A DNA stretch of 64,000 bases from Spirogloea muscicola (lineage: Eukaryota; Streptophyta; Zygnematophyceae; Spirogloeales; Spirogloeaceae). Within the stretch, counting starts at the first letter, position 1. Every line of letters starts with the position of its first letter. Location: the NCBI GenBank assembly GCA_009602725.1, contig WELB01000009.1:204171-268170 (forward strand). Reading direction: 5' to 3'. The notes beneath the pieces were generated by a model that saw only the letters and a program-made list of their open reading frames with translations, had not been told where the DNA came from and did not search any database. This document shows positions 22,263 to 34,800 of this stretch, one piece after another. A program made the position numbers and the translations under genes.

Positions 22263-23181
22263 CAAAGTAGGGCAATCGACGACCTAATCAGTCCATCAGA
22301 TTCCGGCCGGGTGTGAATACAGTGGAGCGCCGTTCCAGGAGGCCAGTGTGAAGATGTTCCCCAGGTCCTGAGGAGCCTGTTCACACTGGTGCTTTCCCGC
22401 TTGGTCTCGAGGGCTTTGGCCCGCGCCTCGCGGGCACGTGGCGCACCCCGGGCGGCTGCCGCCGGCGGGCAGCCGCGCGACGTGGCGGGCTACAGCGCCA
22501 ATCGCTGGGGCGAGCGCGCNCGCGCGGCCGGTGGCCCGCCCGGGCGCGGGCCAATGGGCGGCCAGGAACGGATCGGGCCCCGCGCGGAAATATCCCGGCG
22601 CGACCCACCCCGCGGCGCGCTAAAGATCCGGCCACGTCGGCGGCGCGCTTTTTCCGCTTTCCGCCCCGCGGATGGCCGCGCCGCACCGGCCGCCGATGCG
22701 CGCCATCGTACGGCGCGCCGCGGCGCGGTGAAATATCTCCGCGCCCTCGGCCCCCCCCCCCCAGCTATGGAGGCCGGACCCGCGCTACAGATCTTTTGCC
22801 GGGCGGCCATTAGCCCCGCTGGCTATGGCGGGTCAGGGCCCCCCCTCGATCCCCCCCCGCCCCCCACCTTCCGCTACGGCCGATATTTCCTCTCACCGCC
22901 ATCCGCGCCGCACCGCCGCCGCCGCCGCCTCCGCCGCCGCCGAGGCCGCCGTTCTCGCCGCAGCGCTTCTGGCCTGGCTCTGAGAGCCGCCACGCCGCCT
23001 TGAGCGGGGGCCATCGCAGGGCCAGGCCGTGCTCGGGGGCTCGGCAGGGCCGTGCGATGCAGGCCGGGATCTCTTGGCCGCCTCCTTCGCTGGCGCAGGA
23101 GCGGCGCCGCCGCCGTAGCTCGGCAGGCTGGGCAGCGCCGCCGTTACCGACGACGCTGGCATCCTTGTGACGTCGCCGGTC
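22263..23181. promoter_or_regulatory. Shared divergent promoter region of YJU2 and PRR
   Basis: YJU2 on the minus strand and the PRR on the plus strand start about 960 bp apart with no gene between. The block is very GC-rich, includes CCGCCG arrays near 22910-22945 and one N at 22520, and produces spurious long frames in several registers. A bidirectional promoter or two abutting promoters is inferred; no TATA box or named clock element was recognised. Confidence 0.5.
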
Positions 23182-26100
23182 ATGAGGAGCACCGAGGTCG
23201 CCACCATGGGGGACGCGTCCGCTGACAAGCAGAGCCCGCGCGAGCGAGCCAGGACGCTGCAGCCCTTCGCCGCCAAGCCCATGAAGCGCGAGGCCGGCGC
23301 CTGCCCCGCCGCCACGGCCACCGGCGCCAACGCCCTGGCCAAGCCGCAGCGGGCTGCGGAGGTCGTGCACGGCGTCTTCGGCAAGATTGCGCTCATCCGG
23401 CGCGGCGACGAGGAGGACGAGGCGGCATTGGAGCTAGTGCGCCGGGAGCTCGACGCCAAGTATCCGGCCGGTTCTGCGGCGGCGGCGGGCGCAGCGGAGA
23501 GCGACAGCACCAGCAGTGGCTGCCGCGGTCGCGGAATGGACTCGGAGAGCGACGAAGGCGGCGCAGTCGTGGAGGCCGGGCCGCAGGTGTGCTGGGAGAC
23601 CTTCCTGCCGCAGCGCCACCTCAAGGTGCTGCTCGTGGAGGACGATGACTCCACACGGCATGTCGTCTGTGCGCTCCTGAGAAACTGCAACTACGAAGGT
23701 GAGGGCTGCAGCCACCGTAACTTTGCCCAACTTAGCCTTTGCCTTTGCCTATCTAGCAACTCTTCCACCATCACCTCCTGGTGTGTATCTGTGTATCTGT
23801 GTATCTGGCATACCTCCTGCCTGGCTGCCATTCATTGTATCACAGTAACAGACAGCCAGAGATTATGGAATGGGAACACGTAACGGACTTATAGACTTCA
23901 GGTAGGACGTACTGCTAAGGGTCAGGCTTGCTGTTGGCAATTAAGACACTGTGGCTCTGGGCTCCCTACTGCTACTCTGGTATGGACGTCCAGGGCTGAC
24001 GCAAGCAGAGTCACCTGCATTGCAGTAATCCCAGCGTCCAACGGGCAGCAGGCGCTGGAGCTCCTGGAGGACCGGAACAACTGGTTCGACCTGGTGCTCA
24101 CGGACGTCGTGATGCCCGGCCTGAGCGGCATTGCGCTGCTCACCAAGATCATGCAGCTTGACATCTCTCGCCGCTTGCCCGTGATCAGTAAGCCGCGCTT
24201 TCCCTCTGCTACTCACTCCTCCCCTAACTTGCTTCGTTGCCATCCACATTACTCAGGCAGGTTATCGGACATTGTGCCACCATCATGGTGGCAGTGCATC
24301 GCATCACTCCGTCATCTGCACTACTAGTCCTGTCCCTAACAGTGAGACAATCCTCTGGCTGCCCACTCGCGCAGTGATGTCGTCGCTGGACTCCATCGAC
24401 ATGGTGCTCAAGTGCCTGCAGAAGGGCGCATCCGATTTTCTCGTGAAGCCCGTCCGCAAGAACGAGCTCAAGAACCTCTGGCAGCATGTGTGGCGCAAGT
24501 GCAACAGCGTGAGTTCTCCATTGCTGCTGCAGGCACATCTGCTGTTGCGAACATGCTGCGGAAGATCTTGTCCTCAGTGCAAGATCTAGCACATCAGGCG
24601 CTTGGCTTGACTCTGTTGAAATTGCTGGGATGTCCATCCGTGCGCAGTCAAGCGGCAGTGGCAGCGGCAGCGGCATGTCTGGATTCATGGGCGAGGACAT
24701 ACCGCAGGATTTGCCAACAGGGGAGGCGATTGTTGGGGAGGACCTGCGCAAGGAGAGCCCACAGTCACACTCGCCGACGCCGACGTCCTCACCCTCGCCC
24801 GATGAGAGGCCGTCCACCTCGGGGGCAGGTCGCAACGAGGCCTGCATGGACGGCGACGAGGAGCGTGAGCAGGACAATGAGGAGGAGGATGACGATGTCG
24901 ATGAGGATGGGGATGATGGTGCACAGGATGATGATGGATCTGGTGGCTCAACGTCCATCCTTGCCGCAGACTTGATTGGCGCCATGGCCAACAAGCCGAT
25001 CAAGCAGCAAGGCGGGGGTGGCGGCGTGGGTGGTGGCGGCGGTGGCGGCGGCAGCGGCAGCGGCGGAATGGTGGGTGGTGGTGGAGGTGGCGGCAATGAT
25101 GCCAAGTCTCCGCTGGGCAGCAACAGCGGCAAGGACGAGGCTGACCTCGACGGCCGCTGCGACGCTGATGGCAACGAGGTGCTCGACCGCGGTGGCAGCA
25201 ATAGCCCCAAGATGAAAAGCTCTGGCGATGAGGACGATGGCGAGCACCTGCCGCTGCTGGAGCTGACGCTGAAGCGGCCACGGGAATCAGAGGAGCAGCA
25301 GCAAGAGGAGCGCCGCATCCTGCACCAGTCTGGTGGCTCTGCTTTCTCAAGGTCAGAAGCAGCACCAGTGACCAGGCCATCTACATATACATTGCCAAGC
25401 TGATGAGTCCTTTTGCCGATAAGTAGGCGCGATGCTGTGACAATGGTAGTCCTTCTGAACCTGGCAGCTCCTGCTTGCCTTGATGTTGCTGTGCAGGTAC
25501 AGCACAAGTGGCGTGCTCACTCAGCAGCAGTCGCCGTATACTCACAATGGGGGTGGCCATAACCAGGAGATCAGCAGCCCGAGAAGGTAGGGAACCCTCT
25601 TCTACCTCCTCCAGCCTGCTGTTTTTGCAGAGGACTTGTGCAGCGTGTCACACTTGCATCACTTCCATCTTTTTGACGATCACTGCACATCAGCCTTTGC
25701 TGACGGTTATTAAATATCAGCAAGTTTTCTTGTAGAGGCGCAGCCCTTCTCATCGACAGTGAAAGGAATGTACTTGGATGATGACCTGACACCATGAGAA
25801 CTTGCTTCTGCTCACAGAGAACCAGGGCCCATGTACGCGGGTCAGGCTCCACTAGAGGATGAGGGCTCTGACGACCCTGGTAACGGAGGATCTGGCGCAC
25901 TGCCTGTGGTGGCGCTGCCACCCGGTATGCACGGCTTCAAGTGCCATGTATCGCCCCCGTATGGCGTGCACCCTCTCTACTACCAACGCGGCGTTGGCGG
26001 CCCACCGTCCATGTGGGCACTGGATCAGGAACACTACAGCGGTGGCGGTGGCGGTGGCGGTGGCGGTGGCGGTGGCGGTGGCGGGGGCAACGGCGGCAGC

Positions 26101-26950
26101 GGCGGCGGTGGCATTGGCAGCTCTTTTGAGGATTCCCCATATGGTGGCCCGCCGCCACCGCCGCACTATCGCCACTACCAGCACAGCGGCCATGCACATG
26201 CGCATGCGCAACGGCAGCATTACCACAGTCATCATCACCACCACGGGGGTGGCCACCACCAGCACCATCACCGGCGACCACCCTTGGACCCGTTCAGCAC
26301 TGTAAGGGCTACACAGCAGGAGGCGACTGGATCACTGGCGATGGCTGCTAGCTCCAACCTTGAGATGACTCTGGCCGACAATGGCAGCGGCAGCAGCCAG
26401 GGGTACATTTGTAACGGCACTGGCAGCGGCAGTGGTGCTGGTGGCAGAGCTGGCAGCGGGAGTGGCGCCGGCAGCAACCAGGTGGCACAGAATGGGAGCC
26501 ACAGCGGCAGCCCTGTGGTTGGCAGGCTGGATGTGGAGAGCGGCGGGTGCAAAAGTGGCAGTCCGTGGGGTAATGGTCAAACCGTCACGGCCGGCGATTC
26601 TGGTGCCGGTGTTGTCGGCCCAGCCCATAATCGGTTGGCCAGGCGGGAAGCTGCACTGACCAAGTTCCGGCAGAAGCGTACGGAGCGGTGCTTTGAGAAA
26701 AAGGTCAGCTTTCCATCTGTGGTTCTGATGACATTGCCCATATCTTCTTTGCTTGAGGGTCTGTGGTTGGTGGTTGTCAAACTGCATACAAGTCAACAAA
26801 CAGCCATTTGACAGCTGGCCCCATGCATGATTTCAGGTGCGCTACCAGAGCCGGAAGCGCCTGGCCGAGCAGCGTCCTCGCGTGCGCGGTCAGTTTGTGC
26901 GGCAGAGTGCCAGTGAGGCAGCAGTGCTGATACCAGAGCAGGCCAGATAA
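23182..26950 (+). CDS. PRR: Pseudo-response regulator with CCT motif (PRR7/PRR3/5/9-like), seven exons
   Basis: Exons are 23182-23698, 24026-24187, 24375-24508, 24648-25351, 25497-25586, 25818-26703 and 26837-26950; every junction keeps frame and gives 868 residues. The receiver domain runs from about residue 150 to 275, with [41 protein letters not shown] and [20 protein letters not shown]. The C-terminus carries the CCT motif, [17 protein letters not shown] followed by [19 protein letters not shown], which is split by the last intron. Between are acidic, Gly-rich and His-rich low-complexity tracts. In plants PRRs repress morning clock genes through CCT-DNA contact in the nucleus. The usual PRR change of the phospho-acceptor Asp to Glu is not present here (LTDVVMP). 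The ATG at 23206 has a stronger context (GCCACCATGG) and would give 860 residues; both starts are possible. Family certain, subgroup inferred from the motif order. Confidence 0.93.
26038..26112. repeat. (GGTGGC)n tract coding polyglycine in the PRR
   Basis: A run of GGTGGC units in exon 6 encodes about 16 glycines, followed by Gly/Ser mixtures. About 100 bases downstream is a His-rich stretch (26155-26280). Such tracts are prone to length change between individuals. Confidence 0.8.
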
Positions 26951-28100
26951 TATGGGCGGCCCCTCCTCTGGGGCCTGTGCCTTTGATGACGCACTTCTAA
27001 CTGCTTAAGTCAAACACCATTTAAGTGTCCAAGCTCCTGCCGCAAGGCAGCAATAGGCAACTTGGATATTTGTGGTGTACCATTCTCCCTTTGCTGTACT
27101 TACTCCTTCCTGCTTCTCCATGTCGCTGCACTTTCATCAGCAGAGTGTCCTGAATTTTAAGCAGTAGTACACTCTATCCGGCTCTCCAGTGTCAGCCAGC
27201 GCCGGCTCGCCTGCGCCTTCAGTGCAGAGTGGCATGTGTTCAGATAGCAGTTTGGCAGAGTGGTGGTGGCTCCTCGGGTATATCCATCCTGCCCACAAAT
27301 TGGGGGGAAGGCTCGTTTTTTTTTCAATATTATATGCTATCAGTTGTTTCCACAAGTTGGTGCGCAAAATACTAGCTCTTTTCAGTTGGATGTAGTGGTG
27401 GGTGGCTTATGCCAGTAGACGAGGGCCTCATATGTATGTCCTCAGCGACATATTAGCGATAATGTGGCGTCGTGGTGGCTATGAGTGCCATGAAATGGTC
27501 GCCCAGGAGTCAGGTTGCCTGTTGTAATCGACATCTGCTGGAGTGAGCAACTCACACATCATATGCATCTTTGATTTGCTCGCATGCCACAATGGCTTGA
27601 TTTCAGGCGGCTTCTGTGTAATCATGCAAGACTACAGATATGCAGCTGGGTGGTTTATGTTGTGGCTAAGCTTTCATCTGTGCCCCTGGACTGGCAACTC
27701 GTTTCTTTGGGCTGGCCTCCCACAGCCAGTCGATATATTCGAAGAGCCGTGTTTGGGCTGGCCGGCTTCCGACAGAGAATCAGCTCATCATGTGAAGTCG
27801 ATGGCTGTGAAAAGCCAAGCTTAGCTGCCAGAGCTCCTCACGTGCTTTTCGGCCCTGAACTTAGCCTCGGATTCTAGGAAGAAGCAGCTCCTTGGAAACA
27901 GACATATCTCTCTCTAAAAGCATTCTCCAGTCCTTCAGGAATGGCCTCTCACAGCCACTGCCTAATCTTGGAGGAGCGATTTGTTCCAAAAAGAGGGCCA
28001 CGGCTGTGGAAAGCCAGCTCACAAAAGAGTGAGCACGGGCCATTTCCGCGATCTGGTAACGGCGCCCAAGCGGAAGCCCACTGCCCGTTGGGCGGCCGCA
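26951..28100. other. Intergenic DNA with hairpin repeats
   Basis: The 3' UTR of the PRR runs into non-coding DNA. GGGCTGG-family units lie at about 27700-27735, 27750-27765 and, in mixed orientation, 27935-28020. No domain-bearing frame was seen. Confidence 0.4.
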
Positions 28101-28340
28101 CCCTAAACAGCGACAATCGCGTCAGGCGGCGTCACCCGCCGCGCACGCCACGCGGACGGTCCGCAGCTTGACACGCGGCACGGAGAGCCCGGTCGGCGGG
28201 CCAACGTGGCGCCCTCTGCGGCGCCCCGCGACGCGACGCCACCGGAACGGGCCCGGCTCCCACCCCACCCGCCGTTACCGTTCCGTTGGAGGACCTGCCC
28301 AGGGAGCGGCCCTGTCTCTCCCACGCCCGCACCTTCGCCC

Positions 28341-28341
<1 letters not shown>

Positions 28342-28381
<40 letters not shown>

Positions 28382-28382
28382 G
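28342..28382. repeat. (CCG)n array in the 5' region of the PYRP2-like gene
   Basis: About a dozen CCG triplets lie 200-240 bp upstream of the first usable ATG of the phosphatase gene. Confidence 0.7.
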
Positions 28383-28403
28383 CGAGCACGGCCACCTCTG
28401 GCC

Positions 28404-28427
28404 ATGGCGATACGCGCCGTGGCCTGA
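28404..28427 (+). other. Possible 7-codon upstream ORF
   Basis: ATG in the context GCCATGGC is followed by six sense codons and a TGA (peptide MAIRAVA). It is out of frame with the main coding frame and upstream of its first ATG. If transcribed it could act as a uORF; alternatively the true 5' exon structure differs from the one proposed. Confidence 0.25.
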
Positions 28428-28581
28428 GGCGAGGCCTGCCTGGTCCATTGCCGCCTCGCCGGCGAGTCGCTCACGACAGCGTTGCGGGCCGCCAGGCACG
28501 GAGGCCTTCGGGCTGGCGCCGTCGACCAGCGGGCGGCCGTCGGCGCGGGCGCAGGCGGCGGAGGCCGCGGAGGAGGCGGTC

Positions 28582-30582
28582 ATGCCCAGCGGGCGGGACT
28601 ACCGCACGCTCGACATCACGTCCTTCATCCAGGACCCGCCCATGCCCCGCCTGCCTCCGGCTCAGGTACATCCAGCCACGCCATTTACTATAGCGGCGGA
28701 TAGTGGATTCCAATTATCCGCCGTCTTGGTCTCCAGGCGTCGCTTACCCTCGACCAAGGGTTGTACGTTGTAAGATGCTGCCTCGCAGTGTCTCCTGTTT
28801 ATGGCGGTTAGTGCTGTTATGATGGAGCACAGAGTCGCCTGCCAGTGCGAGGCTGCTGTCATGGCCGCCGTCCCGCCTGGTGACCTGAGCCCCGCCCATC
28901 TGCCTGTCCCTGACGGCCCCTGCCGCCGTCGCGTGCGCAGCTGCCGAGGAAGAACCGGGCGGACGACTCGTCGCTCAACAACCCCCTGCAGCGGCTCGAG
29001 CGCATGGGCTGCGGCTGGCTGGCGGTGATCTTCGAGTGGGAGGGCGTGATGGTCGAGGAGGACAGCGAGATCGAGCGGCGCGCGTGGGCAGCGCTTGCCG
29101 AGGAGGAGGGCCGCCCGCAGGTACGCTGCTGCCGCTGCCACCGGGCGCTCGTCGGGCCTGCTCCATGCACCGTCGGCACTCACTGTCCTAGAAATAATCT
29201 CAGGTCTGGCTTATGTGGGAGCACTGGCTGGCTATGAGTCAAGCTGTTAGTTAACGGGTTTTTTCCATCAAGCCCATGAGTGCCATATCAGCTACTCTTC
29301 CCACTGCTTCTGCTTATTCTGCTCGCTTGGCTTTGCGCTCGCCGGCTGGCCGGCAGCCGATGGCATTTGTGCTGCGCAAGGCGGAGGGCATGAAGAACGA
29401 GCAGGCAATCCAGGAGGTGCTGTGCTGGTCGCGCGACTTCCTGGCGGTGCGCCGCCTCGCGGCCCGCAAGGAGGAGCTGTACGAGGCGATGCAGGGCGGC
29501 TGCTACCGCCTTCGCCCGGGCGCCAGGTCTGCTTCCTTGTCTCATTCAGAAGGCATTGTACTCCTCAGCTATGTCGGCGCCAGTGTAATCAGCACGGAGC
29601 CGACTGCCAGCTTGCATCTGCTGAGGCCCATCCTAGGTTGCTAGCCTGGTCATCAACGATAAGTCGCAGTCCTAGCTTAGATTGATTTGGATGAGCAGCT
29701 GACGCTTTGGATCGCTTGGGTAATCGCTGCCAGTCGCCACGTTGACCAACGCTGCTAGAACATTGCTAGAATGCCTGCAAGCAAGTCCCTGCGTTGTAGC
29801 GCTGTTGAGCAAGTGTTTTCGGAGTCCATCAGGGACTTTGTGGAGACGCTCCGGAAGTACAAGCTGCCGGTGGCCGTCGTCTCCACGCGCCCAAAGAAGT
29901 ACCTAGAGCGCGCCATGGAGGCAGTCGGCATGGAGGGCTTCTTCAACGTCGTGGTCGCAGCAGAAGATGTGTACCGCGGGAAGCCAGACCCGGAGATGTT
30001 CCAGGTATTGGCTTTGTGACGCAAATATCATATGATATGTAATCGCTAACAGCAGATCCAGATAGTCTGAGTTGAACTGACATTGCATCGTCATGCCCTG
30101 GCGCTTGCAGTATGCTGCGGAGCTACTGCAGTTCATCCCTGAGCGCTGCATTGTTGTCGGCAATTCCAATTCGACTGTCGAAGCTGCACATGACTCGCTC
30201 ATGAAGGTCGCTACAGGCCGCCTGCATACCTACCCCCGCTGAGTTACTGAGTTGAATGCACTTTGTTGTGAGATGTCACCAAAAGCTTGGCAGATTGCAG
30301 CAGCAGTCATGTCACTAAGCTTGATTTCTGATTCTGGTATCCTGTCTTCCCCCGCAGTGCATCTGCACGACTGGGAGGCATCCTGCCTACGAGCTGAGTG
30401 CAGCAGACTTGGTCATTCGGCGACTTGACGACCTCTCCATGGTGGACCTCAAGAACCTCGCCGACCTGGACTCGCCTGAGTTCCAGGCGCCCGAGCCTGA
30501 GCCTGAGCTGGAGATGGAGCCTGAGACGGAGCAGCAGCTTGCACTCCCTGCGCTCAAGTTTCGGGACGATGACTGGCTATGA
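28582..30582 (+). CDS. HAD-family phosphatase, PYRP2-like (plastid riboflavin pathway), six exons
   Basis: Exons are 28582-28665, 28941-29120, 29357-29526, 29833-30004, 30111-30206 and 30358-30582; joining keeps frame and gives 308 residues from the ATG. Marker segments are CGWLAVIFEWEGVMVEED, GMKNEQAIQEVLCWSRD, RLRPGARDF (across an intron), VAVVSTRP, AAEDVYRGKPDPEMF and IPERCIVVGNSN then TVEAAHDS. These match plant At4g11570-type proteins (PYRP2), proposed to remove phosphate from 5-amino-6-(5-phosphoribitylamino)uracil in plastids. As in that family, HAD motif I reads EWE rather than DxD. The reading frame is open upstream of 28582 without an ATG, so a transit peptide may be encoded by an unrecognised first exon or a near-cognate start. 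The tail is rich in Glu/Pro. Family good; activity inferred. Confidence 0.85.
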
Positions 30583-31815
30583 GCGACTGACGCATCCGCT
30601 CGTCATTGCAACACCGTACCTGTGCACGGGCAGCTCCATTGCAGGCCGCTTGGCCTTAGGTTTGCATCTGCATGCCGTGGCGATGTTCCTCATCAGGGGT
30701 TGATTTGTTAATAAATAAGGCACAGTGCATGTGTTGATTGTATTATTGTATAGGTGATGTCAGAACATTGTGTCAGAATAATTTCACTCCAGAAGGGCGT
30801 GAACGCCCGCATTGTGTACATATATACAAACATTTTTACTCAGCAAAGCGCAGAGCCTGTGCCAAAATTTGTAAGTCCACTTTCGAGTCTAGCTTCAGGT
30901 CTCTCCTTACACCTGGTGGTGAGATGGGAACTAGGACTACGTACTGTGGTTGCAATGCAATGCTTCTTCCCACCAGTTTGCATGCATTCTCTACATCCTA
31001 GGCTGCTGTTGATTCTTCTAACTCAAGGTAGGGTGTCCATAATGTGACCCACACTTTAATCAATGCATCTGAAGCACAGGGGGGCTAGCAGTGATGAGTA
31101 AGGGGCTACAGCCACCGTAGGTCGCCGCAGACGGATGATAAGGCTATAGCAGGATGAATGCGTTAACTGTCTCTCTGACATGCGCTACAAAGCTTGCACT
31201 TTAAAAAAAAGCTCTGAAACTTACAGTCAAGACGTGGATGCACACTTTAAAATGTTCCTGTCAGCAAGCAGCGGTTGTTGATGTGCATGTCCTCACACAG
31301 CGTTCCAGGCAGAAGTTACTTGCAAGGACATGGAAGCAGCCTTGTGTGGTCAATAAGGTATGGCAGCAGGGAGACCTCAGCGATCCTCAGCAGCAGTTCA
31401 ACTTCTTATATGCACTCGTGTTTGTGTTATCATGACTTTCAGTAATTCATCACAACAGAGAACCAATCTTCAAACTTTGTAAGATATTGACAGTATACAG
31501 GATACTGTATACAGTATACAATTTTCAGCTTCTGGTATGCAATTTAACCATGAATCTAGACGTTTATGGTCGAAGTGGCACAGTGAGGCGCATTGACTCA
31601 GGGCCCATGACACAACGTACTTATTAAGAAAGTTGCAAGCTCGCAGCAACATGATCACAAATGTGCCAAGGAAGTGAGAAACACTTCGAGCTGAGAGCGG
31701 AGTAGAGGTTCAAACAACACAATCTTCTCCAAGCACTGGCAAACAGCTAACACTACATTCTGTCTCGTACATAAGTACTACGTTTCTTACATAAGTACTA
31801 AGTTGGAAGTAGAAA
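30583..31815. other. Region between two convergent genes
   Basis: It holds the 3' UTRs of the PYRP2-like gene (plus) and the At5g03900-like gene (minus). A GTATAC-rich dyad cluster lies at 31490-31522. No further gene was recognised. Confidence 0.45.
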
Positions 31816-34800
31816 TCATGTCCTTCCACTTTCTCTCAACCTCCTGTCGAAGTCAGCAGCGTCGACATCTTGCTCTGACACCTCCTTCTCTGTGGAATAT
31901 ATGATGCGGTCACTGCCAATCTCCAATCGCTCGGCCTTCTTACGAGCATTGATCAGCTGAGCAAGTAGCCACACAACAACAGGACTTCAGAACCAACCAA
32001 ACACACAATGTGGTCTTTGAGCATCTCAGTGGCCTTCTGCCACTTGCATGAATTAAGCTCAGCCGGCAAGTGAAGATGGCAAGCTCCTGTGAGAAACAAG
32101 GCTTGCAAGACATACTGGCACCTTGACAGGATCTTTGCATGATAAGTGCATACTTAGTGAGCATTGAAATCGCGCTTGCAGGACTTGCCTTGCGTCGCAG
32201 CTCCGGCGTGGGCCGGCCTACAGACACAGCTCGCTGGACTCTGCTGTCATTTCTTGCCTTTATCTTCTCGTTCCTTCTCTGCAAGAACAGCCATCGTATG
32301 GCCGGGATGGCAAAGAAAGAGCCTGCATATGCCTGCAAACGAGTGTACCGAAATAGAGATATGTAAAGTCACAGAAAAGTTCTGAGAAACTGTCTTATTG
32401 CTGCAGCAGAACGCAGAATGTAGGTACTGACACAGAGTACCAATGCAGCTATGAAAAGTAGCTAGTTACAGCAACCCTCTTATCTCATATTGTCACGAGC
32501 AGGATGGAAGAGGCACGACACATACTCACAGCTGGGCATAGCACTAATTACCTGTAGGAATGGCAGAGACCTGGAGACAAAGCCTACCAATCCAGAGCCT
32601 ATTTCCCGGGCCACCTGAGGATCTCTGCACTTGTTGATGCAGTGTTAGCTGTTAATCACGGAGGTCATGAGAAGGGCGTGATCTAACAAGACGTCAATTG
32701 ACACTTGACGAATATACGGCTCATTTTATTGTGATAGGACAGGGTAAGAGGAGGGGGTGCAATAATGTGCAACCTAAAGAAGAGAAGGTGAAACCATGGA
32801 TATACATCATGGTTGCTCGTAAAGTCTGCAGAAGGATTTGGCTCAAGGTGCTCAAGATCTTGTACACAAATATCTAAATTTCTGCACGAGATGCTGCACA
32901 CCTAAGAAGGCCGCCAACAATGAGCACTCCTGCAAGATTGACTGCACCGAGCCCAATGGCCAAAGCCTGCTGAGATCCAGCAGCCTCACTGTAGACAGGG
33001 CAGATGAAGGCATATAGAGGAAAATATCAGATTCTAAAGAGCCCTTGAAGCCAAGGAGGTCTACTTGCTACAGTACGTCTATAACGTCAATGCCAGCCAC
33101 AATCAGTGTCAGAAGTGTTCCCCCTTCCCGAGCATGGCAATACAGGACTCTTATGTCCGGCTAGTATAGTATGCTACGACCAATGACAGAGAGTATTATT
33201 GTCACCTGAACTTCCACTGCTTCTCTAGAAAGAAGGGCCGCTGATCCTCAAGCTCTTCGCTAGGCTCTTCGCCAGGTCTGCCTTGAAGCCTGCGTTTGAG
33301 AGCACCAAACCAGCCTCGATCCTTGGCAGTCCTCTGCAAGGAGGGGAAGCGGTACAGTATATGTCCCTGCAAAGTGCTCACACGGAGGTTTGGGGTCATC
33401 CGTAAGCATTACTCTTGCGGAGGCATAGCTGTATGAATAATATTCCGATAAGGACCTTGACAATGATGTACAGCACAAGTGTTAACTGGTATGCCAATAT
33501 AGAGATCTTGAGCACGGGCAAAGCTTGTCCAATGTAGCTACCTCTTCGTCGACTTCAGGATGGCCATCCAACCTTTGTAGTACAGGAAGCATGTACGACT
33601 CGTCGTCCTGCCAGCCCACAACTTTCCATACGTTCAACGAAGACTTGCAAGGTGACTTCAGTGCTCATGTCTCTATTCTTTACAGCAATCAAAGCCCTTT
33701 CCACCTAAGTCCAAACCTCCTTCATGACATCCTTTGCCGAGCAATGTCTTGCCTAAAGAGCAGCACAGCAAGAACCACATGACTTGTACTTTACGCACCT
33801 GTGCATCAGGGTTAAGCTGGGGTGGATCCAGGAAAGGTGCTAACTCTTCGGCTGTCACCACACCACCTTGCTTTGTGATGTAGTCTCCGATCTGCAACTC
33901 AATGGGTTCAATGCAGATGACATCAACTGCATGGACAAATTTGCAGCAGCTGAGAGCATACATTTAGGCCACATCTGGTACTGAAGAATCTAGACGTGTT
34001 CTATATCTAGCACAGGCTTGCAGCAACTAGCACACCTTCCTCCATCTCTGGGCCTCCATGCCCTGGTTGGGGTCACCATCTCCAAAGACGAAGGAGAACA
34101 CCTGGTAACCATGCCGCCAGATGCCAATGCCAAAGCGTCAATATCAGATGTGACACCTTCAAGCCATGGCAAGAATGGTGCCACTATCGACAACAAAAAG
34201 TAGTTGGCTGTGCCAAGCATTGCTAGAAGGAGCAACAACAAAAAGGATGAGCCAAACAGCTTACAGCTTCAAAGAAGTTCAAGCCTTTCTTCTCCCGCAA
34301 CTTTGCTCTCATGTTGCGGTTGTAATTTGGATTCCAATACCTGAAGAAAAGGCGGAATCAATCAATGCAAGAAAGTCAATATGGTCCGCTGCTGGACGTG
34401 CAGCCATGGACAATGCGATGACAGTGCACCACATGATGAGGAGCAAGAAGTGTACAAACTCACCAGAACATGTCTAATGGACTTATGTAAAAGCTAGGCC
34501 CATAGGAGACTCTCGGGCCTGCATAGTAGCCTCCTCCATATCCTCCACGCTGATTTCGGTTGTCTTGTTCGCTGCTGTTAGCGTCATTGCCATGTCCAAT
34601 AAAGTCAGCAGTGCTACTTGACATAGAACACATCAGCTAGTGTCTGCAAAAGCATCACATGCATCCATCGCTCATTCAGTGCACATGCTGCTACTGCTGC
34701 AGGAGTGTATGGTGTGGGTCACCTGGAAGCCTGTGCTTACCTGCGTGCAGAGGACAGGAGTACAAATATGGTTGTGTAGACCAGAGCAATTGACGCCAGT

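Noticed and set aside
22225-22275. Longer YJU2 N-terminus
   Set aside because: The conserved family start is at 22224 and the extension is an Ala run from a GGC array.
22381-23167. Frames in the YJU2-PRR intergenic block
   Set aside because: Compositional artefacts of a very GC-rich promoter; no homology or splice support.
23167-23181. PRR start at 23167
   Set aside because: The codon is GTG; in-frame ATGs follow at 23182 and 23206.
24224-25507. A 427-codon minus-strand frame
   Set aside because: It is antisense to the PRR exons and consists of Ser/Pro/Leu runs created by the sense low-complexity tracts.
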